A stretch of 64,000 nucleotides of DNA from Streptomyces tropicalis. GTDB taxonomy: Bacteria; Actinomycetota; Actinomycetes; Streptomycetales; Streptomycetaceae. Shown piece after piece: positions 27,661 through 36,581 of the stretch. Under the pieces are notes generated by a model. It saw nothing but the letters and a program-made list of their open reading frames with translations. It had not been told where the DNA came from and made no database searches. Positions within the stretch are counted from its first letter, which is position 1. Every line of letters starts with the position of its first letter. Location: the NCBI RefSeq assembly GCF_029269835.1, contig NZ_JARJBB010000001.1, positions 840,299-904,298 on the forward strand. Direction: 5' to 3'. A program made the translations under genes and the position numbers.

Positions 27661-29001
27661 ATGACCGTCAACGACGATGTCCTGCTTGTCCATGGCGGAA
27701 CCCCGCTCGAGGGCGAGATCCGTGTCCGCGGTGCGAAGAACCTCGTACCGAAGGCCATGGTCGCCGCTCTGCTGGGCAGTGAGCCAAGCCGGCTGCGCAA
27801 CGTTCCGGACATCCGTGACGTGCGCGTGGTGCGCGGTCTGCTGCAACTGCACGGCGTGACGGTCCGTCCGGGTGACGAGCCGGGCGAGCTGGTGCTGGAC
27901 CCGACCCACGTGGAGAGCGCGAACGTCGCTGACATCGATGCCCACGCGGGCTCGTCGCGCATCCCGATCCTGTTCTGCGGTCCGCTGCTGCACCGGCTCG
28001 GCCACGCCTTCATCCCGGGCCTGGGCGGCTGCGACATCGGCGGCCGCCCCATCGACTTCCACTTCGACGTGCTGCGGCAGTTCGGCGCCACGATCGAGAA
28101 GCGGGCGGACGGGCAGTACCTGGAGGCGCCGCAGCGGCTGCGCGGCACCAAGATCCGGCTGCCGTACCCGTCGGTGGGCGCCACCGAGCAGGTGCTGCTG
28201 ACGGCCGTGCTGGCCGAGGGCGTCACCGAGCTGTCCAACGCGGCCGTCGAGCCCGAGATCGAGGACCTCATCTGCGTGCTGCAGAAGATGGGCGCGATCA
28301 TCGCGATGGACACCGACCGCACGATCCGCATCACCGGTGTGGACAAGCTCGGCGGCTACAACCACCGCGCCCTCGCCGACCGGCTGGAGGCCGCGTCGTG
28401 GGCGTCCGCGGCGCTCGCCACCGAGGGCAACATCTACGTCCACGGCGCCCAGCAGCGCTCGATGATGACGTTCCTCAACACCTACCGGAAGGTGGGCGGC
28501 GCCTTCGAGATCGACGACGAGGGCATCCGCTTCTGGCACCCCGGCGGGCAGCTGAAGTCCATCGCGCTGGAGACGGACGTGCACCCCGGCTTCCAGACCG
28601 ACTGGCAGCAGCCGCTGGTGGTGGCACTCACCCAGGCCACGGGTCTGTCCATCATCCACGAGACGGTGTACGAGTCCCGGCTGGGCTTCACCTCCGCGCT
28701 GAACCAGATGGGCGCCCACATCCAGCTCTACCGCGAGTGCCTGGGCAGTTCCGCCTGCCGCTTCGGCCAGCGCAACTTCCTGCACTCCGCGGTGGTCTCC
28801 GGACCGACCCGGCTGCAGGGCGCCGACCTGGTCATCCCGGACCTGCGCGGCGGCTTCTCCTACCTCATCGCGGCCCTGGCGGCGCAGGGCACGTCCCGCG
28901 TGCACGGCATCGAGCTGATCAACCGCGGCTACGAGAACTTCATGGAGAAGCTCATGGAGCTGGGCGCGAAGGTCGAGCTGCCGGGCAAGGCGCTCGGCTG
29001 A
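27661..29001 (+). CDS. murA: UDP-N-acetylglucosamine 1-carboxyvinyltransferase
   Basis: A 446-aa EPSP-synthase-fold enzyme that transfers enolpyruvate from PEP to UDP-GlcNAc, the first committed step of peptidoglycan synthesis, in the cytosol. The RGAKNLVPKAMVAALL start, the GGCDIGGRPIDFH segment containing the PEP-attacking Cys (fosfomycin target), the HRALADRLEAASW region and the C-terminal DLRGGFSYLIAALAAQG and NRGYENFMEKL are all present. ATG 27661 gives the standard N-terminus; the ribosome-binding site is weak. A terminator follows 29 bases after the stop, shared with the convergent hup gene. Confidence 0.96.
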   Translation: MTVNDDVLLVHGGTPLEGEIRVRGAKNLVPKAMVAALLGSEPSRLRNVPDIRDVRVVRGLLQLHGVTVRPGDEPGELVLDPTHVESANVADIDAHAGSSRIPILFCGPLLHRLGHAFIPGLGGCDIGGRPIDFHFDVLRQFGATIEKRADGQYLEAPQRLRGTKIRLPYPSVGATEQVLLTAVLAEGVTELSNAAVEPEIEDLICVLQKMGAIIAMDTDRTIRITGVDKLGGYNHRALADRLEAASWASAALATEGNIYVHGAQQRSMMTFLNTYRKVGGAFEIDDEGIRFWHPGGQLKSIALETDVHPGFQTDWQQPLVVALTQATGLSIIHETVYESRLGFTSALNQMGAHIQLYRECLGSSACRFGQRNFLHSAVVSGPTRLQGADLVIPDLRGGFSYLIAALAAQGTSRVHGIELINRGYENFMEKLMELGAKVELPGKALG

Positions 29002-29029
29002 CCGCCGCACCGCCCGTGCGCACGACGAA

Positions 29030-29060
29030 GGGGCGGCCACCCCTCTCGGGTGGCCGCCCC
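29030..29060. terminator. Bidirectional hairpin between murA and hup
   Basis: GGGGCGGCCACCC, loop TCTC, GGGTGGCCGCCCC: a perfect 13-base stem between the convergent murA and HU genes. Confidence 0.8.
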
Positions 29061-29123
29061 TGCTGCGTCAGTGCGCCCTGCGCTGCCCCGCGCGCCGTCC
29101 CTGGCGGGCGGGCGGCGGCAAGG

Positions 29124-29405
29124 TCACTTGCCCTTGGCGGCTTCCTTGAGCTTGCTGCCCGCGGAGACCTTCACGCTGTAGCCGGCCGGAATCTGGATCG
29201 GCTCGCCGGTCTGCGGGTTGCGCGCGGTGCGAGCGGCACGGTGGGTGCGCTCGAAGGTGAGGAAGCCGGGGATGGTGACCTTCTCGTCCCCCTTGGAGAC
29301 GACATCGCCGACGACGTCGGCGAACGCGGCCAGCACGGCGTCGGCGTCCTTGCGGGTCACCTCGGCACGGTCGGCCAGCGCGGCCACCAGCTCACTGCGG
29401 TTCAT
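29124..29405 (-). CDS. hupA: HU family DNA-binding protein
   Basis: A 93-aa nucleoid protein. MNRSELVAALADRAEVTRKDADAVLAAF forms the dimerising helices. GDEKVTIPGFLTFERTHRAARTARNPQTGEPIQIPAG contains the DNA-inserting beta arm with the conserved RNPQTGE, including the intercalating Pro. It lacks the long Lys/Ala-rich tail of the second Streptomyces HU (HupS), so it is the vegetative type. GGGAG stands 7 bases before ATG 29405. It is convergent with murA. Confidence 0.95.
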   Translation of the reverse strand: MNRSELVAALADRAEVTRKDADAVLAAFADVVGDVVSKGDEKVTIPGFLTFERTHRAARTARNPQTGEPIQIPAGYSVKVSAGSKLKEAAKGK

Positions 29406-29757
29406 GTTGTTACTCCCGTGTTCTTCTTGCCGTTGAGGCGTGAGATCGAAGCCGATGCTGCCAGGGTCCTCGGTGAGTCCCCGGACCCGGGTCCGTCCCT
29501 CAGGCCCTCGCGCCCGTGGGGGTGCCCCCTGGACGTGGTCCTTGGATGAGCATCCTGCCCCTACCTGCGGCGGGAAAGCCAATCCGGCACCCGGAGGAGT
29601 CGTGAGAACACCCTTGGGAGTCACACGAAGAGGGTCTTGCGCCTGGCCGTCACCATAGAGGGCGCGCGGGCGGCGCGCGTTCCGCGACGCGCCGGGCGGC
29701 GGCCGTGGCCCTCCTCACAGACGGCACACGGTCCCCCGCCCGGCGGCGGTGCGCCGA
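29406..29757. promoter_or_regulatory. hup upstream region
   Basis: This 352-base gap lies between the HU gene start and the 3' end of malic enzyme. It must hold the HU promoter. I could not pick a convincing -10/-35 pair. The part next to the malic enzyme stop is GC-rich with short inverted repeats (around 29660-29700). No gene is seen. Confidence 0.35.
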
Positions 29758-31179
29758 TCAGGCGCCGGCGACCGCGCCCGCCGCCTTCGCGGCCTCGCGC
29801 ACCGCGCCGGCGACCGCGCCCGCGACCTTGTCGTTGAAGACGCTCGGGACGATGTAGTTCGGGTTCAGCTCGTCCTCGGTGACCACGTCGGCCAGGGCCT
29901 GGGCCGCGGCCAGCATCATCTCGGTGTTGACGGTGCGGGACTGGGCGTCCAGCAGGCCGCGGAAGACACCCGGGAAGACCAGCACGTTGTTGATCTGGTT
30001 GGGGAAGTCGGAGCGGCCGGTGGCCACCACCGCGGCGGTCTGGCGGGCGATCGCCGGGTCGACCTCCGGGTCCGGGTTCGCGAGCGCGAACACGATGGCG
30101 TCGTCGGCCATGGCGGCCACGTCCTCGCCGTCGAGGACGTTCGGCGCGGAGACGCCGATGAAGACGTCGGCGCCGCGCACGGCCTCCCTGAGCGTGCCGG
30201 TGAGGTTCTCCGGGTTGGTGTTGTCCGCGATCCAGCGCAGCGCCGACCCGGGGGCCGCGTCGACCAGGTCGGCCCGGCCGGCGTGCACGACGCCGTGGAT
30301 GTCGGCGACGACGGCGTTCTTCACGCCGGCGGCCAGCAGCAGCTTGAGGATGGCGGTACCGGCGGCGCCGGCGCCGGACATCACCACGCGCACGTTCTCC
30401 ACGGCCTTGCCGACCACGCGCAGGGCGTTGGTCAGCGCGGCCAGGACGACGATGGCGGTGCCGTGCTGGTCGTCGTGGAAGACCGGGATGTCCAGGGCCT
30501 CGCGCAGCCGCGCCTCGATCTCGAAGCAGCGGGGGGCGGAGATGTCCTCCAGGTTGATGCCGGCGAAGCCGGGGGCGATCGCCTTGACGATCTCGACGAT
30601 CGCGTCGGTGTCCTGGGTGTCCAGGCAGATCGGCCAGGCGTCGATGCCCGCGAAGCGCTTGAAGAGGGCGGCCTTGCCCTCCATGACGGGCAGGGCCGCC
30701 TTGGGCCCGATGTTGCCCAGGCCCAGCACGGCGGAACCGTCCGTCACGACCGCAACGGAGTTCCGCTTGATGGTCAGGCGGCGGGCGTCCTCGGGGTTCT
30801 CCGCGATGGCCATGCAGACCCGGGCCACGCCGGGCGTGTAGACCATGGAGAGGTCGTCGCGGTTGCGGATGGGGTGCTTGGACGCCATCTCGATCTTGCC
30901 GCCGAGGTGCATGAGGAACGTACGGTCGGAGACCTTGCCGAGCGTGACGCCCTCGATGCCGCGCAGCTCCTCGACGATCTCCTCGGCGTGCTTCGTGGAG
31001 GTGGCCGCGATGGTGACGTCGATGCGGAGCTTCTCGTGGCCGGACGCGGTGACGTCGAGGCCGGTGACCGAGCCTCCGGAGGACTCCACGGCGTTGGTGA
31101 GCTGCGAGACGGCCGTTCCGCTCGCGGGCACCTCCAGCCGGATGGTCATCGAGTAGGAGACGCTGGGCGCCGTTGCCAT
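29758..31179 (-). CDS. NAD-dependent malic enzyme with N-terminal ACT domain
   Basis: A 473-aa enzyme that decarboxylates malate to pyruvate. Residues about 10-85 form an ACT-type regulatory domain (SYSMTIRLEVPASGTAVSQL). The malic domain follows, with MVYTPGVARVC, SVAVVTDGSAVLGLGNIGPKAALPVMEGKA (substrate Lys) and DDQHGTAIVVLAAL. The NAD-binding domain has MSGAGAAGTAILKLLLAAG. The C-terminus repeats AVAGA. Length and architecture match the short bacterial malic enzymes, with an ACT domain in place of a phosphotransacetylase domain. The probable role is to link the TCA cycle to acetyl-CoA and lipid supply. An inverted repeat, GGAAA-TTTG-TTTCC, lies 123 bases upstream of the start. Confidence 0.94.
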   Translation of the reverse strand: MATAPSVSYSMTIRLEVPASGTAVSQLTNAVESSGGSVTGLDVTASGHEKLRIDVTIAATSTKHAEEIVEELRGIEGVTLGKVSDRTFLMHLGGKIEMASKHPIRNRDDLSMVYTPGVARVCMAIAENPEDARRLTIKRNSVAVVTDGSAVLGLGNIGPKAALPVMEGKAALFKRFAGIDAWPICLDTQDTDAIVEIVKAIAPGFAGINLEDISAPRCFEIEARLREALDIPVFHDDQHGTAIVVLAALTNALRVVGKAVENVRVVMSGAGAAGTAILKLLLAAGVKNAVVADIHGVVHAGRADLVDAAPGSALRWIADNTNPENLTGTLREAVRGADVFIGVSAPNVLDGEDVAAMADDAIVFALANPDPEVDPAIARQTAAVVATGRSDFPNQINNVLVFPGVFRGLLDAQSRTVNTEMMLAAAQALADVVTEDELNPNYIVPSVFNDKVAGAVAGAVREAAKAAGAVAGA

Positions 31180-31301
31180 GGCCGACTTCCTCTGCTTTCA
31201 CCGTGTCGCGTGTTGTGCCGTCCGATCGTCGCACCTACCGCTGAGTACGCGGTAGTCGCCCCGGATTGCGGACGTTGTGTTCATGGAGGGCGAGGCTTTT
31301 C

Positions 31302-31315
31302 GGAAATTTGTTTCC
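31302..31315. promoter_or_regulatory. AT-rich inverted repeat upstream of malic enzyme
   Basis: GGAAA-TTTG-TTTCC sits within an unusually AT-rich patch (about 31295-31325), 123 bases upstream of the malic enzyme start. It may overlap its promoter. No regulator can be named from sequence. Confidence 0.4.
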
Positions 31316-31370
31316 ACCATACGAGAAGCGGGAGGCCGGTGGAAGGGGTACGGGCGGGGAGCCGGGCATG

Positions 31371-31507
31371 CGAAGAGGCCCACGCCATCGGATGACGTGG
31401 GCCTCTTCGGAGGTCAGTGGCACCGACCCGCCATGCTCGCCTCGCGGCAAGTGGTCGCTCGTGGCGACGAAGGTTGGGCCCGGGGGCTTGGATCGAGCCG
31501 GTGCCAC
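31371..31507 (-). ncRNA. Candidate structured small RNA between helD and malic enzyme
   Basis: Read on the minus strand, TAGCCT (31517-31512), resembling a -10 box, is followed 4 bases later by GTGGCACCG. This pairs with CGGTGCCAC to close a 91-base domain (31417-31507) containing inner hairpins such as GTCGC-N5-GCGAC. A very strong hairpin then follows (CGAAGAGGCCCACG with its complement, 31371-31409, further extended by CATC/GATG), placed like a terminator. It lies in the 3' region of helD, before the malic enzyme promoter. A -35 box is not evident. It could instead be the helD 3' UTR or an actively folded leader. Confidence 0.42.
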
Positions 31508-31593
31508 GACAAGGCTAACAAACGGATGCCGCGGGGCCATTCCCCCGTCGGGGACTTCGTCGGCCCGTCCCCCGGACGGCCCCGCGGCGCCCG

Positions 31594-33903
31594 TCAGTCC
31601 CGGAGCAGGTCGGGCACTCCGGCCGCGTCCGGCTCGTCCCGCCCGCCCGAGACGACGGTGAGCTGCCGGGTGGCCCGGGTCAGCGCGACGTAGAGCACCC
31701 GCAGACCGGCCGGCGACTCGTCCGCGATCTCCGCGGGCGAGACGACCACCGTGGCGTCGTACTCCAGGCCCTTCGCCTCCAGGCTGCCGAGCGCCACCAC
31801 CCGGTCGCCGAGCCCGGCCAGCCAGCGCCGGGCCTCCTCGCGCCGGTTCATGGCGACCACCACGCCGACCGTGCCGTCGACCTGCTCCAGCAGTGAGGCC
31901 GCCTCCGCCCGCACGGTCTCCGCCAGGCCGTCGCCCACCACGGCGAACCGCGGCCGCACCCCGGTGGAGCGCACGGCCGACGGCGCCTGGGCGCCCGGCA
32001 TGGCCAGTGCGAGCACCTTCGAGGCCAGCTCGGCGATCTCGGCCGGGTTGCGGTAGTTCACCGTGAGCTGGAAGCGGCGGCGGGGGCGGGTGCCGAGCGC
32101 CTCGTCGCGGGCCTCGGCGGCCTCGTCGGGGTCGGACCAGGAGGACTGCGCCGGGTCGCCGACGACCGTCCAGGTGGCGTGCCGGCCGCGGCGGCCGACC
32201 ATGCGCCACTGCATCGGCGTGAGGTCCTGCGACTCGTCGACGATCACGTGCGCGTACTCGGTGCGCTCCTGCGCCAGCCGCTCGGCCCGCTCCCGCTGCG
32301 ACTCCTCGCGCACCGGCATCAGCTCCTCCAGGCCGGTGAGCTGGTCGAGCGGGTCCAGCTCGCGCTTGCGGCGGGGCCGGGCCGGACTGCCGAGGATCGC
32401 CTGGAGCTCGTCGAGCATCGCGATGTCGTGCACGGAGTGGCCCTCACGGCGCAGCGAGCGGGCCACCCGGCGGACCTCGCCCGGGTTGAGGATCCGGCGG
32501 GCCCAGCGGCCCAGCCGCCGCTCGTCGGCCATCACCGCGAGCACGTCCGGCGCGGTCAGCTCCGGCCACCAGGCGTCGAGGAAGCCGAGGAAGGCGTCCT
32601 CGTCGGACACGTCCTCGTCGAAGGAGGAGCGCAGCTCCGCGGCGAGCTCCGGGTCGGTGTGGCGGGCGGCGGCTCCGGAGCGCTCCCACAGCGCGTCCAG
32701 GAGCAGCTTGCGGGCGCGCGGGCGCAGCAGGTTCACCGGGGCGGTGCCGCCCAGTGCGGAGCGGCGCACCTCGGCCAGCTCGGCGGCCTCGAGCTCCAGG
32801 CGGCGGCCGAAGGCCACGACCCGCAGGCGGTCCGGGGCGTCCTGCCGTTCGAGGGCGCCGCGGGCGGCCCTGCGCAGCACCTTGAGCATCCGGGAGGAGC
32901 CCTTGGCGCGGGCCGTCGACGGGGAGTCGTACAGCGTGGCCTCGGCGCCGTCGACGAGCGAGCCGATGGCCCGGATGGCGACCTGCCCCTCCTCGCCGAG
33001 CGAGGGCAGCACGCCCTCGGTGTAGGCGACCAGCAGCGGGGTCGGCGAGACGATCAGGATGCCGCCGGCGTACCGGCGCCGGTCCTGGTAGAGCAGGTAG
33101 GCCGCCCGGTGCAGGGCGACGGCGGTCTTGCCGGTGCCGGGGCCGCCCTCGACCTGGGTCACGGAGGCGGCGGGGGCCCGGATCACCAGGTCCTGCTCGG
33201 CCTGGATGGAGGCGACGATGTCGCGCATGGTGTGGCCGCGCGCCTGGCCGAGCGCGGCCATCAGGGCACCGTCGCCGATCACCGGCAGTTCGCGCCCGTC
33301 GAGGGAGGCGCGCAGCTCGGGGCGCATCAGGTCGTCCTCGACGCCGAGGACCCGGCGGCCCTTGGAGCGGATGACGCGGCGGCGCACGACCCGGCCGGGG
33401 GCGACCGGGGTGGAGCGGTAGAACGGGGCGGCCGCCGGGGCCCGCCAGTCGATGACCAGCGGGGCGTAGTCGGCGTCGAGGACGCCGATGCGGCCGATGT
33501 GCAGGGTCTCGGCGATGTCGGCGGTGCGGTCGGGGCGCACGGCTCCCTCGGCGGGCTCGACCGCGGTGTAGGCGCCGTCCGGGCCCTTCTTGCCGTCCCT
33601 GCCGAGCAGCAGGTCGATGCGGCCGAAGAGGAAGTCCTCGAACTCGTTGTTCAGGCGGTTGAGGTGGACGCCCGCCCGGAAGACCTGCGCGTCGCGCTCG
33701 GCCAGCGCGCCGGGGGTGCCGACGTGGCCGCGCTGGGCCGCGTCGTGCATGAGGAACTCGGCCTCGTGGATCTTCTCCTCGAGGCGGCGGTACACCCGGT
33801 CCAGGTGTTCCTGTTCCACGCTGATCTCTCGGTCGCGCACGGAGTCGTGCGCCGTGTCCGGAACCGAGTCGACCGCGGATTTCTGTTGTGCCTGAGCGGC
33901 CAC
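31594..33903 (-). CDS. helD: HelD-like RNA polymerase recycling ATPase (UvrD/Rep fold)
   Basis: A 769-aa SF1-type ATPase. Residues about 25-110 form an acidic, antiparallel coiled-coil-like arm (EQEHLDRVYRRLEEKIHEAEFLMHDAA). Walker A is VEGGPGTGKTAVALHRAAYLL (about residue 250). Walker B / motif II is AHVIVDESQDLTPMQW, and the C-terminal UvrD domain has LTVNYRNP and VLYVALTRATRQL. HelD proteins free stalled RNA polymerase, and some actinobacterial members give rifamycin tolerance. No rifamycin-associated inverted repeat was found upstream. GTG 33903 follows AGAAGGGGGC. Confidence 0.93.
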   Translation of the reverse strand: MAAQAQQKSAVDSVPDTAHDSVRDREISVEQEHLDRVYRRLEEKIHEAEFLMHDAAQRGHVGTPGALAERDAQVFRAGVHLNRLNNEFEDFLFGRIDLLLGRDGKKGPDGAYTAVEPAEGAVRPDRTADIAETLHIGRIGVLDADYAPLVIDWRAPAAAPFYRSTPVAPGRVVRRRVIRSKGRRVLGVEDDLMRPELRASLDGRELPVIGDGALMAALGQARGHTMRDIVASIQAEQDLVIRAPAASVTQVEGGPGTGKTAVALHRAAYLLYQDRRRYAGGILIVSPTPLLVAYTEGVLPSLGEEGQVAIRAIGSLVDGAEATLYDSPSTARAKGSSRMLKVLRRAARGALERQDAPDRLRVVAFGRRLELEAAELAEVRRSALGGTAPVNLLRPRARKLLLDALWERSGAAARHTDPELAAELRSSFDEDVSDEDAFLGFLDAWWPELTAPDVLAVMADERRLGRWARRILNPGEVRRVARSLRREGHSVHDIAMLDELQAILGSPARPRRKRELDPLDQLTGLEELMPVREESQRERAERLAQERTEYAHVIVDESQDLTPMQWRMVGRRGRHATWTVVGDPAQSSWSDPDEAAEARDEALGTRPRRRFQLTVNYRNPAEIAELASKVLALAMPGAQAPSAVRSTGVRPRFAVVGDGLAETVRAEAASLLEQVDGTVGVVVAMNRREEARRWLAGLGDRVVALGSLEAKGLEYDATVVVSPAEIADESPAGLRVLYVALTRATRQLTVVSGGRDEPDAAGVPDLLRD

Positions 33904-34053
33904 CGAGCCCCCTTCTGACGTGCTGGGCAGCCGTCAACCGTACGCGAAAGGGCCCCCGTCAGGCTACGGACCTGCCCGGCCGGGTCGCGCCGAGCCGTCC
34001 GGGCACGCCGCTGCGGCCCGGCGGAGGTGCTCCGGCCGGGCCGCGCCGTGCTG

Positions 34054-34866
34054 CTACGCGTGGACCTCGACCAGCCGCTTGCCGTCGAAGGTCATGACCT
34101 CGAAGTGGTCGATCTGGTTGGGTGCGAAGGCGGCGCCGCCGTGGACGTAGAGCGGGTTCTTCGCCTCCTCCGACTTGGCGCCGGGGACGCCGTAGCCCCA
34201 GTTCGGGACCGCCCAGGAGGTGACCGTCTCGCGCTCGCCGTTCTTGCCGACGGCGATCAGGGAGCACTTCTTCGGGCCCGTGACGTTCTTCAGCTGGAGC
34301 ACCGCGTGGGTGCCCCAGTCCCGCTTCTCCAGGGCGACGGTCGCGGTGACGTGCGTGGCCGGGTCCGTGGCCGTGCGCTTGTCGCTCATCGTCTGGAAGG
34401 CGGTCTGCGCGGGGCCCATCGCCATCGGGTCGCCGGTGGCGTGGTCGGAGCCGCCGGTCGCCGCCAGCACCGTCAGCGGGCCGCCGATGATCAGCGCGGC
34501 CGCGGCCGCCACGAGGTAGAAGCCGCGCCGGCGCTTGCGGGCGCGACGCTCGGACACCTCGTCGACGAGCTTCTCGGCCAGCCGCGGGCTGGGCCGGGCC
34601 GACAGGGACTCCCCGATGGCGGGCGTGCCGGAGCCCGGGAGGTCCGCGAGCGCGGCCAGCATCGGCTCCATACCGGCGAGTTCGTCGAGCTGCTGGGCGC
34701 ACCATTCGCAGCCGGCGAGGTGCGTCTCGAAGGCGGTCGCCTCGGCGTCGTCCAGGATCCCGAGGGCGTAGGCGCCGACGGTCTCGTGCTCGTTCGGGGC
34801 CGGTGATCCCTGCATGGGGCCTGACATACCCGAACCACCCGTTCCGAACCCCCCGTACCCGCTCAT
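34054..34866 (-). CDS. rsuA: Zinc-containing anti-sigma factor of the ECF sigma SigU
   Basis: A 270-aa membrane protein. The N-terminal ZAS domain has the HxxxCxxC motif (FETHLAGCEWCAQQL). A single membrane helix (GFYLVAAAAALIIGGPLTVLAATG, about 115-138) follows, then an extracytoplasmic anti-sigma C-terminal domain (LQLKNVTGPKKCSLIAVGKNG). It binds and inactivates the sigma factor encoded immediately upstream, and the two genes overlap (TGATG). In S. coelicolor the RsuA/SigU pair controls secretion and differentiation genes; the name rests on that synteny and on the domain order. Confidence 0.9.
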   Translation of the reverse strand: MSGYGGFGTGGSGMSGPMQGSPAPNEHETVGAYALGILDDAEATAFETHLAGCEWCAQQLDELAGMEPMLAALADLPGSGTPAIGESLSARPSPRLAEKLVDEVSERRARKRRRGFYLVAAAAALIIGGPLTVLAATGGSDHATGDPMAMGPAQTAFQTMSDKRTATDPATHVTATVALEKRDWGTHAVLQLKNVTGPKKCSLIAVGKNGERETVTSWAVPNWGYGVPGAKSEEAKNPLYVHGGAAFAPNQIDHFEVMTFDGKRLVEVHA

Positions 34867-35441
34867 CACGCCGTCACCCCCCGCTCCTCCAGAGCCAGCT
34901 TCATCGAACGCAGGGCGTAGAACACCCGGGAGCGGACGGTGCCGCTGGGTATGCCCAGCGTCTCGGCCGCCTCGTTGACGGTACGCCCCTTGAAGTACGT
35001 CTCGACGAGGACCTCCCGGTGGGCCGGGGTCAGGTCGTCGAGCGCGTCGGAAAGCGTCATCAGCCACAGCGCCTTGTCGATCTCGTCCTCCGCGGGGATG
35101 ACCTCCAGCGGCGACGGATCGACCTCCTGAGGCCGGGCCTGCCGGCTGCGGTGGCCGTCGATGACGATGCGCCGGGCGACCGTCACCAGCCAGGGGCGTA
35201 CCGAACCGGTCGCTCGATTGAGCTGGCCGGCGTTCTTCCAGGCACGGATGAGCGTCTCCTGCACCACGTCCTCGGCGCGCTGCCGGTCACCGGCGACCAG
35301 GCGCAGGACATACGCGAGCAGAGGTCCGGCGTGCTCGCGATACAGGGCACGCATCAGCTCCTCGTCAGGTTCCGAGGGCTGGGACATGCGATGTCGGGCC
35401 CTCGATCCACGTTCATTGGCCACGACGGAATCCTTGCGCAC
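34866..35441 (-). CDS. sigU: ECF RNA polymerase sigma factor
   Basis: A 191-aa group 4 sigma factor. Region 2 is RALYREHAGPLLAYVLRLVAGDRQRAEDVVQETLIRAWKNA. Region 4 is LTPAHREVLVETYFKGRTVNEAAETLGIPSGTVRSRVFYALRSMKLAL. GTG 35441 is preferred because GGAGGT stands a few bases before it; an internal ATG at residue 19 (MSQPSEPDEEL) is the alternative. It is co-transcribed with its anti-sigma factor. The upstream 400 bases contain an AT-rich patch (about 35583-35610) that may hold the promoter. Confidence 0.94.
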   Translation of the reverse strand: MRKDSVVANERGSRARHRMSQPSEPDEELMRALYREHAGPLLAYVLRLVAGDRQRAEDVVQETLIRAWKNAGQLNRATGSVRPWLVTVARRIVIDGHRSRQARPQEVDPSPLEVIPAEDEIDKALWLMTLSDALDDLTPAHREVLVETYFKGRTVNEAAETLGIPSGTVRSRVFYALRSMKLALEERGVTA

Positions 35442-35843
35442 GCCCACCTCCGGTGTCCGGGGGTTCCCCCAGTCGGTCTCGCACCGACGGGTACGGACGA
35501 GGGGTGCGGCGCGTTCAAACCCGGGCGGCAGTTTTCTCGGGAACGACGTGACGAGCGGGACATGGAGCCACATTCCTCCCGCGCGATCTTTACATTTACG
35601 ACACAAAGGATGGGCGGATTCCGCTCCGGCCCCAACCGCAGCCCCGCACAGGGGTGTTGCGGAAATCACGCGGACGTCCCCAGCGCAGAAGCCGCGTTCG
35701 GGACATCCCGCCGACCGGGCCCGGCCCCCAGGCGCGGCGCCCGGGTCGGGCGGATTCCGCGAAACCCCCGATCGCGTCCACGGCCTCGCTCTCGGATCCG
35801 ACCGGCGCCACGCGCCGGTCCGCCGCGGATCGCGGGACAGCCC
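35442..35843. promoter_or_regulatory. sigU upstream region
   Basis: This 402-base gap is bordered by the sigU start and the 3' end of the CGNR gene. It has one AT-rich patch (about 35583-35610, with TTTACATTTACG), likely the sigU promoter zone. The remainder is GC-rich. No gene is recognised. Confidence 0.35.
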
Positions 35844-36461
35844 TCAGGCGCGGGCGAGGGCCGCCCTGCGGCGATGCCGGGCCACGCGCTCGCGGTTGCC
35901 GCAGAGCTCGCTCGAACACCAGCGGCGCCTGCGGCCGCGGGAGGTGTCGAGGTAGACGATCGGGCAGTTGTCGCCCGCGCACTGGCGCAGCGCCGCCCGG
36001 GCGACGGGGTCGGTGAGCAGCTCGACCGCGTCCCGTGCGACGGCCGCGAGCAGCGCCGCGCACTCCGGCGGGCCGTCCGGCGCCCGCAGCAGCAGCCCGT
36101 CCTCGCACCGCACCGCGCGGGGTGCGGGCGGCGCGGTGCGGGCGAGGTCGTTGACGCCGGCGAGCGCCAGGTCGTCGGCGGCCGTGGGTCCCGCCTCGCG
36201 GAGCCGGCCGCCGGAGGGCAGCCCGGCCAGGACCAACCGGCGCACGTGCCCGCGCAGTTCGCGGAACGCGGCCGGCCAGGAGGCGTCGAGGTGGCCGAGC
36301 GGGGTGCCCGGGGGGACCAGGCCGGTGCCGGTGATCCAGGCCCGCAGCGGCGGGACGGAGCCGAGCTGTTCGGCGGGGTGGGTGGTGGAGAGGAGATCCA
36401 GGCAGATCCGCCCCGCGTCGAAGCGCAGTTCGTACGGGGTCGTCGCCGTGCCCAGTGCCAT
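35844..36461 (-). CDS. CGNR zinc finger / ABATE domain protein
   Basis: A 205-aa putative stress-induced regulator. The N-terminal ABATE domain (LRFDAGRICLDLLSTTHP, W-x-T motifs) is followed by the C-terminal zinc finger RQCAGDNCPIVYLDTSRGRRRRWCSSELCGNRERVARHR, with four Cys and the CGN-R signature. Family members are presumed transcription factors that sense small molecules. The start ATG 36461 fits homologues; ATG 36542 is far upstream with poor coding character. It is monocistronic between sigU and the HemD-HTH gene. Confidence 0.9.
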   Translation of the reverse strand: MALGTATTPYELRFDAGRICLDLLSTTHPAEQLGSVPPLRAWITGTGLVPPGTPLGHLDASWPAAFRELRGHVRRLVLAGLPSGGRLREAGPTAADDLALAGVNDLARTAPPAPRAVRCEDGLLLRAPDGPPECAALLAAVARDAVELLTDPVARAALRQCAGDNCPIVYLDTSRGRRRRWCSSELCGNRERVARHRRRAALARA

Positions 36462-36581
36462 GTGCCTGTCACCGCCTAGGGTCGCCCCGGTCAGCGGGGT
36501 CGGTGGGGTGCTCGTCAGGGCTGCGGAACCGTTCACTCCCACAGTGCCCGCCCGTCGGCCCCGCCGGAACCCCTCGCGGGG

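Noticed and set aside
31417..31507. Known riboswitch (cobalamin, SAM or c-di-AMP) in the helD-malic enzyme gap
   Set aside because: The GCCACTG-like string is not accompanied by the other conserved boxes of those classes, and no downstream start is close enough.
33904..34053. Rifamycin-associated element upstream of helD
   Set aside because: I looked for a long inverted repeat of that type in the gap and found none.
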